A DNA stretch of 64,000 nucleotides. Origin: an uncultured Eubacteriales bacterium (GTDB lineage Bacteria; Bacillota; Clostridia; Christensenellales; CAG-917). A program made the translations under genes and the position numbers. Shown here piece by piece: positions 52,881 to 63,057 of the stretch. The notes beneath the pieces are model-generated. The model saw nothing but the letters and a program-made list of their open reading frames with translations. It had not been told where the DNA came from and did not search any database. The stretch is from contig URAF01000002.1 of the NCBI GenBank assembly GCA_900545885.1, forward strand, positions 99,951 through 163,950, read 5' to 3'. Position 1 is the stretch's first letter. Each line of letters opens with the position of its first letter.

Positions 52881-53173
52881 TCCGATGTATCGCCTTTCGT
52901 CTGCGTTTGTAGCAAAGTGAAAAGCGAAAGTCAACGGCAAAAATTTGTTACAGAAAACTTTTAAGGCGTTAGAATTAGAATTTATATTGAGTTTCTCGTT
53001 TCTTGGGGTTGAACATCAGTTTGGTGTTTAATCTTTTTATTACAATTACGCAACAAATTTTATGCTGTTTCGTTGACTTCCGTCTAACAAACTACAAAGT
53101 AAAAACCGTCTATCTTTTCCCGGTGCTACTTCCGTTTTTGCCGAAAGGCGAAATAAATCGGAGGTAAATCCAA
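52881..53173. other. AT-rich intergenic segment at the island start
   Basis: No gene is visible. The GGAGG at 53159-53163 is the ribosome site of the sigma-like gene. Confidence 0.5.
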
Positions 53174-53794
53174 ATGGAAACAAAAATATTAAATTTTAGA
53201 GTTCTGAAAGAAGAAATCTCACACAACAACGTGCTTGAAATGGCAGAACTTATTGCCTTTATGGAATTACGTTTCCAAATAGGTTACTCGGGAAATCGCG
53301 CACAAAAAATGTATGCCGACCTGTATGCCGATATTAAGCACAAAAACGAATTAGGACATACTTTTAGCGATTCATACGATTTAGTCCAAGAAGGAGCGTT
53401 GTATCTTTGCGAACATTACGGAAAGCGTTTAAGCGACGTTTTGTTTTGCAACAAGAAAGGTAAGCCGATTACAATCGAAATTGCCTGTATTCGTAAAATG
53501 ATGAAATTGATAAATAGAAAAATGAGCGACTATTACCGCAGGGTAAGTTTAGACGCCCTGACGCCTGTAAGCGAGCCGTCTTACGAAATCAAAGAAGAAG
53601 TCGCACAAGACTATACCGTATATGACATAATCGTGGAAAGCCTGAATTTAACCGAAAATATGCGTATCGCTTTGGAATGCCGCCAAAATGGTTTGAGTTA
53701 CCCCGAGATAGGCAGAGTTTTATCTCGTGCGCAAGCAACTGTGTATGAATACTTTATCAAAATGCGACAAAGATATATGGCAATTTATGGATAA
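53174..53794 (+). CDS. Sigma-70-like regulator of the island
   Basis: A 206-residue protein. A region-2-like motif, SYDLVQEGALYLCEHYGKRL, is at about residues 70-90, and a region-4-like helix-turn-helix (LNLTENMRIALECRQNGLSYPEIGRVLSRAQATVYEYF) is at the C-terminus. This shape is seen in sigma-like proteins encoded by mobile elements of Clostridia. It may drive or regulate the operon that begins 270 bases downstream. Its start at 53174 has GGAGG 9 bases before it. Codon use is AT-rich, as in the rest of the island. Confidence 0.72.
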   Translation: METKILNFRVLKEEISHNNVLEMAELIAFMELRFQIGYSGNRAQKMYADLYADIKHKNELGHTFSDSYDLVQEGALYLCEHYGKRLSDVLFCNKKGKPITIEIACIRKMMKLINRKMSDYYRRVSLDALTPVSEPSYEIKEEVAQDYTVYDIIVESLNLTENMRIALECRQNGLSYPEIGRVLSRAQATVYEYFIKMRQRYMAIYG

Positions 53795-53970
53795 GTAAAA
53801 ACTAATCTCAATATGGTCAACAAATCACATAACGTTGACATTAAGCATCAAAAGTTAATCGTTTCAAGATGTGCATATCACATTTGAACGTGTTTTTTAT
53901 GATATATTTTCTTATAAAACTTTTTTATGCGTGCAATTTACATTTACAAACCGACAATTATTTTAATAAA

Positions 53971-54034
53971 CAGCGGACAAGGGACAAAATAAGGGACATT
54001 TAATCTTGACATTTGTCTCTTATTTTGATATACT
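53971..54034 (+). promoter_or_regulatory. Promoter of the defence-like operon with flanking operator repeats
   Basis: TTGACA (54006-54011), 17 bases, TATACT (54029-54034). AAAATAAGGGACA (53986-53998) and TGTCTCTTATTTT (54014-54026) form an inverted repeat with one mismatch, bracketing the -35 box and filling the spacer. Three GGACA repeats (from 53975) lie in the left part. Confidence 0.75.
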
Positions 54035-54064
54035 ACTGTTGAAATCATAGAGTGGAGGTTTGAG

Positions 54065-55417
54065 ATGATAAATTTCGGACACGAAACGGAAGAACTTGAA
54101 TTTAAGAAAAGTACAAGTGAAATGCACGATGCAATGAAAGACATCGTTGCAATACTAAATAAGCATGAAAAAGGTATTTTATATTTCGGTGTTGCGCCAA
54201 ACGGTGATGTAAAAGGCTTGCAGGTTGTTGAATCAACTTTGCGCGATGTTTCGAGAGTGATTTTTGAAAGTGTAAAACCGCAAATTTATCCTCAAATTCA
54301 AAAAGTCACGATTGACGGGTGTGATATAATCGAAGTGAAATTCAGCGGGCGAAACAAACCATATTCGGCTTACGGAAAATATTATATTAGAGTTGCAGAC
54401 GAAAGTCGCGAATTGACGCCTGCCGAACTTAAAGAAATGATGGTTGCAAGCGAGTATTCCGAGAGATGGGAACAATTTGAAACTCCTTACACGATTAAGG
54501 ATATTGACGAGTCGGCTTTGAAAGATTTTTATAACCGCGCCATCGCTTGCGGAAGATTGCCCGACGACGGATATGACGCAGAAAAGTTGCTTAATAAACT
54601 CAGTTTATTAAAAAATGGCGATTTGAATAATGCGGGATATGTTCTCTTTGGAAATAACGGTCCTGTTACACTTAAAATGGCAGTGTTTGCAAGTGATGAG
54701 AAGTTAACCTTTTTGGATATAAACCGAACCGAAGATAATATTTTTAGACTTGTAGACACTGCGCTTACCTATATCAAAAAGAATATTCGTTGGCGTGCAG
54801 AAATCGGTAGCGTTACTAGAGAAGAGATACCCGAAATACCGCTCAGAGCTTTGCGCGAAATTGTCATAAACAGTTTTGCACACGCAGAGTATGGAACGGG
54901 TTCTCAACATGAAATTGATATTCATCCCGGTAAAGTTGTAATATATAATCCCGGAACGTTTCCTTCTGAATTTTCTCCCGAAGATTTTGCGACAAAAAAC
55001 CTATCTTCGATTATACGAAACGAGTTGATTGCAAAAGTGCTGTATCTATGTCACGATATTGAATCTTTCGGCAGCGGTTTTAAGCGTGTTTATGCTCTTT
55101 GCAATGCCGAAAATGTTATGTGTTCTTATGAAAAAACCCCGATAGGTTTCTCGTTTATCTTTTTGAGAAATGACCCTAATGCGCTAAAAAATGTCCCTGA
55201 ACCGAGGCAAAATGTCTCTGTTGCTTTGTCCAAAACAGAGAAAGCGGTTTATCAGTTATTGAAATTGCAACCGAATCTGACGCGTGAAGAACTCTCCACG
55301 GAAATTTCTAAAACCGTCAAAACGGTTCAACGCGCACTTGACGGTTTGAAAGAAAAAGGTGTTATTGCCCGTGTTGGTAATACCCGTACGGGTTACTGGG
55401 AAATTCTACAAAAATAA
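54065..55417 (+). CDS. AlbA_2 / HATPase_c_4 / winged-helix protein (RecG-like regulator)
   Basis: A 450-residue protein. The N-terminal AlbA_2 (Schlafen-like) domain opens with ETEELEFKKSTSEMHDAMKDIVAILNKHEKGILYFGV (read in two pieces: residues 7-16 and 21-43). The HATPase_c_4 part has LREIVINSFAHAEYGTG near 268-284 and FGSGFKRV near 337. The last 65 residues (LSKTEKAVYQLLKLQPNLTREEL...VQRALDGLKEKG) form a winged helix. Such proteins are DNA-binding regulators often found at the head of defence or toxin operons. GGAGG precedes the ATG. It is the first gene of the five-gene operon, 22 bases ahead of the helicase. Confidence 0.85.
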   Translation: MINFGHETEELEFKKSTSEMHDAMKDIVAILNKHEKGILYFGVAPNGDVKGLQVVESTLRDVSRVIFESVKPQIYPQIQKVTIDGCDIIEVKFSGRNKPYSAYGKYYIRVADESRELTPAELKEMMVASEYSERWEQFETPYTIKDIDESALKDFYNRAIACGRLPDDGYDAEKLLNKLSLLKNGDLNNAGYVLFGNNGPVTLKMAVFASDEKLTFLDINRTEDNIFRLVDTALTYIKKNIRWRAEIGSVTREEIPEIPLRALREIVINSFAHAEYGTGSQHEIDIHPGKVVIYNPGTFPSEFSPEDFATKNLSSIIRNELIAKVLYLCHDIESFGSGFKRVYALCNAENVMCSYEKTPIGFSFIFLRNDPNALKNVPEPRQNVSVALSKTEKAVYQLLKLQPNLTREELSTEISKTVKTVQRALDGLKEKGVIARVGNTRTGYWEILQK

Positions 55418-55439
55418 TATTGATAAGAAGGAAAATATT

Positions 55440-58400
55440 ATGGCTTCAATTATTGATAATAGATCGAAAACGATGTTGGATTCGTTAAAGAATTCTCTAA
55501 AACAAGCTGAAAGCGTTGATATTCTGACTGCGTTTTTCTACTTTTCCGGATTCAATGCATTGGCTGAAGATCTTAAAGACAAAAAAATAAGAATTTTGGT
55601 TGGCAACACTATTGATCCGAATGCAGTAGTGGATTTGTGTAATGCGGTAAAGGAATGTCCCGACGAAATGCTTGAAACATATGCCGTGCGCGGATACAAT
55701 AGATTGAATAATTCTCAAAAGAAAAACTGTTATATAGATAGTTTTGTTGAGTTGTTTAATAAATCATCTCTATCTGAAGAATTTGACTCTACCGATAGCC
55801 AAAAGATTTTTAAAATGTTTCTTGAAAAAATTGAGAACGGAACACTCGAAATCAGGCTTACTTCTTCTCCAAACCATGCAAAGGCATATATACTGACAAA
55901 CAAACCAGAGTACTCTTGTTTCGGCGATCAAAAAGGGGTTGTTTTTCAGGGATCGTCTAACTTTACTTATAATGGCTTGCGTGGGCAAGGTGAAATGAAT
56001 GAAAGATATAGCGATAACAGCAAGTACGATGAGTATTCCGAGCATTTCGAACAATTGTGGAACGACAGTAAAGCTATCGATGTGTGTGTGGAAAACGGGA
56101 ATAACGATTTTATTGAAAGTGTAAAAACAAAGCTTTGGATCTTTGCAAAGCCTACGCCATATCAAATTTTCATTAGAATTTTATTTGAGTTATACGCTTC
56201 ACTCGAGAATAACATCGTCAAATCGCCTTATGAAATTTCAGATGGTAAATTTTCAAATCTAAAATATCAGTTGGATGCTATTAAATATGGTGTTGATTGT
56301 ATCAATAAAAACAATGGTGTAATTATTGCCGATGTTGTAGGCTTGGGTAAATCTGTCGTGGCTTCCGCAATCGCTTATAATTTGGATATCAAACGGACAG
56401 TTATAATTGCTCCGCCGCACTTGGTGGATCAGTGGAATGATTATCAACAAGATTTTGGACTTCGGGGAGTCAGAGTTTGCAGTAGCGGAAGAATTCAAGA
56501 ATTATATGATGCGTATTCGTCAGATCCTAACCCGATTTTATACATTATAGACGAAGCCCATCGTTACCGCAACGAGTTAAGCGACAGTTATCAATTATTA
56601 CATCAACTTACTCGTTCCCACCCTGACAACAAAGTTATTTTGCTTACGGCGACGCCATACAACAATAGACCGCAGGATTTGTTTGCGTTGATTAAACTGT
56701 TCCAAACGCCAAGCCGTTCCACCATTCACTCTGTAGATAATCTCGGGGTGCGCTTTCATGAATTGATTGCACAATATAATCGTTTGGAAAAGGAAGGAAA
56801 GAAACATCTTACAGCTGAAATAAAAGCCGAACTCGACAAGCTTAGTCAACAACTGAGGATGTTGATTGACCCGGTTATTGTTCGTCGCAGTCGTATAGAT
56901 TTACAAGAAATAAAGGAATATGCGGATGACTTGAAAGCGCAGAACATTCAATTCCCGAAAATTGTCGGTCCAGAACTTGTAGAATATGATTTGGCTGACA
57001 TTCGTCCTTTATACTTGCATACGCTTGATTTGTTAAGCAACAAATTCATTTGTGCGAGATATAACCCGTCTGCGTACCTTGTAAATCCTGATGCGTTTAT
57101 GAAACAGTACGGCGAGTTTTTCGGCGAGATGAATATTCAGCTTTCTCAACGAAACTTGGCAATGTTCATAAAAAGATTATTGGTAATGCGTTTTGAAAGT
57201 TCGAAGTCTGCGTTTAAGTCAACGTTGACAAGTATCCTTTTATCCTACGAAAATATAATTAAATGGTGGGATAAAGGATATGTTCCTATCAAAAAAAGCG
57301 GATATTTGCCGGATCCCGATGACGAGGAAATTCAAGAAACGCTTGACGAAATCAAGAGCATAGACGAAATCGGTGTTGATATAAACAAAATCAAAAAGAA
57401 AGCAATTCCGATTGAAAAATCGTTTTTTAGAGAAGAATTTATCTGCGCGGTTAAAAGCGATATTGAGCTATTGAAAAGGATATACACAGATTGGTTTGGA
57501 AGCGACGAAATGGGTATTGATCCCAAATATAATGTTGTAAAAAAACGAATTTCAACATCGCTCGAAGAAAATCCAAAACAAAAAATCGTTGTTTTTTCGA
57601 CATATGCAGACACCGCCGAATATGTAAAAGATTGCCTCGAAAAAGATGGGTTTAAGGTTCTATTATACACTGGTGGTGCTTCTCAGATTGACAGAAGCAT
57701 AGTAAAGCGTAATTTTGACGCATCTTGCAAAAAAGAAGAACAGCTAAACGAATATGATATCATTGTGGCAACCGATGCGTTGAGCGAAGGCTTTAACCTT
57801 AACCGAGCAGGCGTTATTATCAACTACGACATTCCTTACAATCCTACAAGGGTTGTTCAAAGGATCGGGCGTATTAACCGTATCAATAAAAAAATGTTTG
57901 ATAACATCTATATCTACAACTTTTTCCCTACTGATATAGGCGAAGAAAATACGCTTATCAAAGGCATTTCGACACTGAAAATGCTTTTGATAAACAACAT
58001 TGTCGGAAGTGATACAAAAACGCTCACACCGGATGAAACATTGCAAAGTTACTTCAGAAATCGCTATGAAGAGGCTGACGAAAAAAGCAATGATAGAAGT
58101 TGGGATAACGAATATCGAAACATATATAATTCTGTCAAACACAATATGAGTTTGGCTGATTCTGTGTATGCTATTCCCGAACGGGCAAGAATCGTTAGAA
58201 AGAATCAAGGAGAAGCATGCGCCATTTCGTTCGCAAAGCGTGGCGATAACACATTGTTTGCATACGCACTACCTTCTGCGAGTCAGGCACAAATTGTACC
58301 GGCTGATAAAGTACTCCATTTGTTTGCATCGTCGCTCGAAGAAAACGGATACGAGTATGATGAAGAACTTGACAGGAAGTTCAAAATTTTGCGTGATGAG

Positions 58401-58733
58401 ATTAAAAAACCGCATCCGAAAATAAAAATGGATAAGAGAAAAAGCGAAGCTCTTGAAAACTTGCAACAGTTGTTAGTTGTTTGCCCGACGGAAAAAGATT
58501 ATCTTGCAGATCTTATTGATGTCATAAAAAAATATGACGATTTGAGTGACGGCGAATTGAAATATTTGGCGGCGATTTCGGTTAAAAAAAGTTCTGCCAC
58601 AGATACCCTCTTGGACTTAAAACGCAAGATACCCGTACACTACATAATTCAAATAAAAACAAGAGTTGAAGCAATCGACGCACAAGCGGAAGTAATAATG
58701 TTTACCGAGGATTTGAGAAATGATAACGATTAA
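55440..58733 (+). CDS. PLD-nuclease / SNF2-type helicase fusion
   Basis: A 1097-residue protein. The N-terminal phospholipase-D-like domain (residues about 1-230) has the HxK half-motif in NHAKAY (His146, Lys148) and GSSNFTYNGL at 171-180. The helicase core follows: motif I ADVVGLGKS near 297-305, motif II DEAH at 371-374, motif III LLTATPYNN, then motifs V and VI in ATDALSEGFNLNRAGVIINYD and VVQRIGRINR. This is a superfamily-2 DNA translocase joined to a nuclease. I start at the ATG at 55440 (AAGAAGG upstream); the earlier in-frame ATG lies in the preceding gene. It overlaps the methylase gene by 14 bases. An effector role in restricting foreign DNA is inferred. Confidence 0.9.
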   Translation: MASIIDNRSKTMLDSLKNSLKQAESVDILTAFFYFSGFNALAEDLKDKKIRILVGNTIDPNAVVDLCNAVKECPDEMLETYAVRGYNRLNNSQKKNCYIDSFVELFNKSSLSEEFDSTDSQKIFKMFLEKIENGTLEIRLTSSPNHAKAYILTNKPEYSCFGDQKGVVFQGSSNFTYNGLRGQGEMNERYSDNSKYDEYSEHFEQLWNDSKAIDVCVENGNNDFIESVKTKLWIFAKPTPYQIFIRILFELYASLENNIVKSPYEISDGKFSNLKYQLDAIKYGVDCINKNNGVIIADVVGLGKSVVASAIAYNLDIKRTVIIAPPHLVDQWNDYQQDFGLRGVRVCSSGRIQELYDAYSSDPNPILYIIDEAHRYRNELSDSYQLLHQLTRSHPDNKVILLTATPYNNRPQDLFALIKLFQTPSRSTIHSVDNLGVRFHELIAQYNRLEKEGKKHLTAEIKAELDKLSQQLRMLIDPVIVRRSRIDLQEIKEYADDLKAQNIQFPKIVGPELVEYDLADIRPLYLHTLDLLSNKFICARYNPSAYLVNPDAFMKQYGEFFGEMNIQLSQRNLAMFIKRLLVMRFESSKSAFKSTLTSILLSYENIIKWWDKGYVPIKKSGYLPDPDDEEIQETLDEIKSIDEIGVDINKIKKKAIPIEKSFFREEFICAVKSDIELLKRIYTDWFGSDEMGIDPKYNVVKKRISTSLEENPKQKIVVFSTYADTAEYVKDCLEKDGFKVLLYTGGASQIDRSIVKRNFDASCKKEEQLNEYDIIVATDALSEGFNLNRAGVIINYDIPYNPTRVVQRIGRINRINKKMFDNIYIYNFFPTDIGEENTLIKGISTLKMLLINNIVGSDTKTLTPDETLQSYFRNRYEEADEKSNDRSWDNEYRNIYNSVKHNMSLADSVYAIPERARIVRKNQGEACAISFAKRGDNTLFAYALPSASQAQIVPADKVLHLFASSLEENGYEYDEELDRKFKILRDEIKKPHPKIKMDKRKSEALENLQQLLVVCPTEKDYLADLIDVIKKYDDLSDGELKYLAAISVKKSSATDTLLDLKRKIPVHYIIQIKTRVEAIDAQAEVIMFTEDLRNDND

Positions 58734-61700
58734 AGAAGCAGAAGAGATACTAAAAAAAGAATACCACATTGATAACTTTTTGTATGTTGTCAAGGATATA
58801 CTATTGCCGGATTTTGTTTCGGATAGGCATGAAGTTGAGTTCAAAAACAACATTTTCGAATCGGTTAATCAATTGGGATATTCCGACAAGTGCGAGGTGA
58901 CGGTCTTTGAGGTTATACTTAAAACAGGCTCTCATAATCGCCGTGTCACCATTACGCAAGAAATGTTTAAGATTTTGCGTGGACTCGGAATAAACAATGC
59001 CATAGTTGCTTTTGCAAATGCCGACAAGCTCAATTACCGCTTTTCTCTTTTGACAAGCAAATATGAATTCAACGGCGAAAAGGTCGTAAAAGTATTGTCA
59101 AATCCTCGCAGATATTCATACAGCTTGGGTTATGGTACAAAAACAAAAACCGCGTATGACTTCTTAATAGGGAAAGGGAAAGTAAATTCCCTTGACGAAC
59201 TCATCAACCGCTTTTCTGTCGAAGTTGTAAATAAGCAATTTTACAGCGAAATCGCCGCTTGTTTTACAAGATTGGTTGGTGGACAACGTGATGGCAAGAC
59301 TTTCAATAGAGAACTTAATATATACGGCGTTACTGATCAAAATAAGTATGCCGAATTTGCAGTGCGACTTATCGGTCGTATAGTTTTTTGTTGGTTTCTA
59401 AAAGAAAAGAAGAGCGAAAACGGAGTTTCTCTTATTCCTGAAACACTGCTCAACACCAAAGATATTAAAATTGCCGGCAATTACTATCACGATGTGCTTG
59501 AACCTCTGTTTTTTGAATTGCTGAACACGAGTATTCCGCGTCGTAAAGGAAAATTTGCACAAGAACAGTTTTATTCTCAAATACCTTATTTGAACGGTGG
59601 ACTTTTCAGCCCTCATGTTGACGATCATTACAAATTTTCTCCCGAGTTACAATCCGGGCAATATGGTGTTGTAACCATTCCAAACGATTGGTTCGACAGG
59701 TTTTATGCCGTTTTAGGACAATACAACTTTACGGTTGACGAAAACACGTCTTACGATATCGAATTGTCTATCGACCCCGAAATGCTCGGTAGGATTTTTG
59801 AAAACTTACTTGCGGAAATCAATCCGGAAACCGGCGAAAACGCAAAGAAGAGTACCGGCAGTTTTTATACGCCGAGAGATATCGTCGATTATATGGTTGA
59901 TAGCAGTATTCTCGAGCATCTTAAAACAAAAACGGGAATTTCAGAAGAAAAGTTGAAAGCACTCATAAGTTACGGCAAGGAAGATGACGAACTTATATCT
60001 TTTTCTGAAACAGAAAAGAAAGCAATTGTAAATGCATTATACTCTGTTACGGTGCTCGATCCCGCTTGTGGTTCGGGAGCTTTTCCTATCGGCGTGCTGC
60101 AAAAAATAGTCTATATGCTACAAGAAATTGATCCGGACGCTACATTGTGGTTCAACAAAGCAACCGAAAACGTTAGTTTCTTGATTAGAAAAGAATTTGA
60201 AAAGAAATTTAATGCCGGCTCTTTGGATTATATTCGTAAACTTACGGTTATTCAAAACTCCATTTTCGGAATTGACATCCAACCTATCGCAGTCGAAATT
60301 GCTCGCCTGCGCTGTTTCTTGTCGCTTGTTATTGAAGAGAAAGTTTATGATGACGAACCGAATAGGGGTATAAATCCGCTTCCAAACCTTGATTTTAAGT
60401 TTATCATTGCGAATACATTACTTTTTTTGCCGCACGATAGTGACGTAAAGAAGAATGTCTCGTCAAATCAAATGTCGATTTTTGAGAATCAAGAGCATAT
60501 TGACCAACTAAAAGCTGTTCGAGAAGAGTATTTCAGTGCAAATGACGCTGAAACAAAAAATGAATTGAAACTTGCATTTAGCGAAATACAAAAATCAATG
60601 TTTCAAGAGGCCCTGAACAATAACAAAATGGCATCTGCTCTCTATCAAGCCCTTTTCCAATGGGAGCCGTTTAATAACACTGTCACAGATTGGTTTGATG
60701 CTGACTGGATGTTCGGAATTAAAGATGGATTTGATATTATTATTGCGAACCCACCATATATTGATTCTGAAAATATGATGAATAGTGGTATGGGCGGGTT
60801 AAGAGATTACATTTCCAACAAATATAAATATTGCAAAGGAAATTGGGACATCTACATAGCCTTTTTTGAGCGTTCCTTTAATTTGCTTAATGAAACTGGT
60901 AGCTTAATATTTATCACTCCGGATAAGTGGATATCAAGACCGTTTGGTGAGAAGCTTAGAACAAGCTTGTTATACCATATTAAATCTATTTATCAATCAG
61001 GCAGGGATGTGTTCGATTCTGCTTTGGTTGACTCTATTGTTACGACTATTACGAAGCAAAAATCACCCATTTTAATTACAATAAGGGATAAGGACAAAGA
61101 AAAAGTTATCAATACCATTGATAAATCCTACTTCCTTAAAGTTAATATTTTGGATATCGCATTTTCTGATTATTTTGAGTTTATTGCAAAAGTAGAGAAA
61201 GACGCGGTGCCTTTGAGTGAATATGCTGTTTGCGAAAACGCTTGTGCTACATCCGACTGTTACAAGTTAAAGGAAATACTTGATCAATTGGATTCCTACG
61301 AAGAATTTGATAATACTTATTTGAAGATTATTAATACAGGAACAATCGGAAGGTTTGTTCCTCGATGGGGCTATCAGGAGATGAAATACTTAAAAGATAA
61401 GTATTTATATCCTGTTGTAGATAAAACTCGATTTTTAGAGTATTTCCCTAATTCGTATGGTGAAAAATCTTTGAAGAGGAAAATAATCATAAAAGGATTG
61501 ACTTTGCTTGACGCTTGTATAGATTTGAAGGGAGAAATAATTCCCGGCAAATCAACAATGGTGATACCTGCGCCGGAAGGAACACTGTATTTGTTAATGG
61601 GAATCATAAATTCCAAGCTGATGATTTTCTATGTGAAACAAAAATATGCATCTTCAAGTTACAATGGCGGGATCAATTTCACTAAGGATATGATCAACAA

Positions 61701-61890
61701 TCTTCCTATAAAACAACATATTGAGGCGCTAAATAAAATTACCGCGTTGTCTAAAGAAATAACCCGATTAAAGATTGATGATATTCTTTCGGATACTGTT
61801 GAACTTGAAATGCAAATTGATAACATAATGTATTCTATGTATGACTTAACTGAAGAAGAAATTGCAGTTGTTGAAGCGACAATTAAGTAA
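58720..61890 (+). CDS. Eco57I-like N6-adenine DNA methyltransferase
   Basis: A 1056-residue protein. After a 350-residue N-terminal part comes the methylase: motif I LDPACGSGAFPIGVL near residue 446, the IFGIDIQPIAVEIARLR acidic loop, and motif IV IIANPPYIDSENM near 674. The C-terminal 300 residues are a target-recognition region (TaqI/Eco57I C-like). In N-terminal VTVFEVILKTGSHNRR a relic of a PD-(D/E)xK nuclease could be imagined, but the E-x-K core is not clean; cutting is probably left to the PLD-helicase. GAGGATTTGAG precedes the ATG, inside the helicase gene. It would mark self DNA. Confidence 0.9.
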   Translation: MITIKEAEEILKKEYHIDNFLYVVKDILLPDFVSDRHEVEFKNNIFESVNQLGYSDKCEVTVFEVILKTGSHNRRVTITQEMFKILRGLGINNAIVAFANADKLNYRFSLLTSKYEFNGEKVVKVLSNPRRYSYSLGYGTKTKTAYDFLIGKGKVNSLDELINRFSVEVVNKQFYSEIAACFTRLVGGQRDGKTFNRELNIYGVTDQNKYAEFAVRLIGRIVFCWFLKEKKSENGVSLIPETLLNTKDIKIAGNYYHDVLEPLFFELLNTSIPRRKGKFAQEQFYSQIPYLNGGLFSPHVDDHYKFSPELQSGQYGVVTIPNDWFDRFYAVLGQYNFTVDENTSYDIELSIDPEMLGRIFENLLAEINPETGENAKKSTGSFYTPRDIVDYMVDSSILEHLKTKTGISEEKLKALISYGKEDDELISFSETEKKAIVNALYSVTVLDPACGSGAFPIGVLQKIVYMLQEIDPDATLWFNKATENVSFLIRKEFEKKFNAGSLDYIRKLTVIQNSIFGIDIQPIAVEIARLRCFLSLVIEEKVYDDEPNRGINPLPNLDFKFIIANTLLFLPHDSDVKKNVSSNQMSIFENQEHIDQLKAVREEYFSANDAETKNELKLAFSEIQKSMFQEALNNNKMASALYQALFQWEPFNNTVTDWFDADWMFGIKDGFDIIIANPPYIDSENMMNSGMGGLRDYISNKYKYCKGNWDIYIAFFERSFNLLNETGSLIFITPDKWISRPFGEKLRTSLLYHIKSIYQSGRDVFDSALVDSIVTTITKQKSPILITIRDKDKEKVINTIDKSYFLKVNILDIAFSDYFEFIAKVEKDAVPLSEYAVCENACATSDCYKLKEILDQLDSYEEFDNTYLKIINTGTIGRFVPRWGYQEMKYLKDKYLYPVVDKTRFLEYFPNSYGEKSLKRKIIIKGLTLLDACIDLKGEIIPGKSTMVIPAPEGTLYLLMGIINSKLMIFYVKQKYASSSYNGGINFTKDMINNLPIKQHIEALNKITALSKEITRLKIDDILSDTVELEMQIDNIMYSMYDLTEEEIAVVEATIK

Positions 61891-61914
61891 ATTTACGAAA
61901 GGGAGAAATATCTA

Positions 61915-63057
61915 ATGGTTGAAACAAGTCTTGTCACTATGGATTTTCTAACGACTAACAAAGAGTTGTTGGACGAAAAGAAGCCGCAAACTACATATAA
62001 AATCGAATATGTTTCCAAGTATGTTGAGAAGTGGCTTTGCATTATGTCTAATGTGGACGAAGTGAAAAATATCAACTTTATCGATTGTATGTGCAATGCA
62101 GGCCTTTACACCGATGGTGGGAAAGGAACGGCAATAAAGGTTCTTGAGTTATTCAATGGTTTTGCTTTGCAGCACAGGGACAAAACCTTCAATCTTATCC
62201 TAAATGATATAAGTCCCGACAGACTACGCATAATCACTACGATTATTAATGATTATGTTGGAGTAAAGGCACCGAATATCCATATTGTCATACGCAATAT
62301 GGATGTAAATGCATTTTTGAGCGATGAAGAATTCTTCAAGAAATATTTTAATTGCTATCCGAAGCGTTCTTCCAATTTGGTATTCGTTGACCCCTATAAC
62401 TTTTGCACCGTTAAAATTTCCGTGCTCGAAAAGTTCTTATCAAAAACTTACTGTGAGCTAATCTTTAACGTGTTTACGAGTGATTTTGTCCGTAATCAAG
62501 ACAAGAATAAAATGAAAAAGTTCTGTGCAGAAGAAAAAATTAGCTGCACATCTAAGGATGATATGGTCATGCATATTACCAATCAATTGAGAGTAGGCAA
62601 CATAAAGTATTCCTTCGCTTATGAATTTAAGACGGTAAAGAATATGGAGCTTTATCAAATAATGTTTTTTACACCAAACATAAAAGGTTTAGAAAAATTA
62701 AAGGAGGCACTCTGGGATACTTTCAACGGCAAGGACTTCCACAAAAATCAAACCGAAAGCGCCTCGCTGCAAATGAGCTTTTTTACCAAAGAGGATGAAA
62801 AAGATTGGATGACAGAGTTACATTCAACCACTGCAAAAAAATTGTTGTTAGAATATTTTGTGGGCAAAGGCGAAATAGAGTACGTAACTATTGAAAGTTT
62901 CATTATCGAAAACACTATGCTTAACGGCAACCAAATTCTTGAACACGTTTTGAAACCTCTTATACAAGACGGCAAGATTAAGAAATTGGGTTATGTAAGT
63001 CGGTCAAGTAACTATAAAAAAGATAAATATATTGTAGGTGCATCAAATGGAAATTAG
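61915..63057 (+). CDS. TcmP, three-Cys-motif partner protein
   Basis: A 380-residue protein of the TcmP family (TIGR04474-type), a methyltransferase-like Rossmann protein always found next to a three-Cys-motif protein. The SAM-site-like motif is FIDCMCNAGLY near residues 55-65, with ILNDISPDRLRII for the acidic loop and a DPPY-like FVDPYNF near 158. The C-terminal 60 residues form a winged-helix-like region (VTIESFIIENTMLNGNQILE). The three-Cys partner follows, with an 11-base overlap. The ATG at 61915 has GGGAG upstream. The biochemical role is unknown in the family; here it extends a restriction-type operon. Confidence 0.87.
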   Translation: MVETSLVTMDFLTTNKELLDEKKPQTTYKIEYVSKYVEKWLCIMSNVDEVKNINFIDCMCNAGLYTDGGKGTAIKVLELFNGFALQHRDKTFNLILNDISPDRLRIITTIINDYVGVKAPNIHIVIRNMDVNAFLSDEEFFKKYFNCYPKRSSNLVFVDPYNFCTVKISVLEKFLSKTYCELIFNVFTSDFVRNQDKNKMKKFCAEEKISCTSKDDMVMHITNQLRVGNIKYSFAYEFKTVKNMELYQIMFFTPNIKGLEKLKEALWDTFNGKDFHKNQTESASLQMSFFTKEDEKDWMTELHSTTAKKLLLEYFVGKGEIEYVTIESFIIENTMLNGNQILEHVLKPLIQDGKIKKLGYVSRSSNYKKDKYIVGASNGN

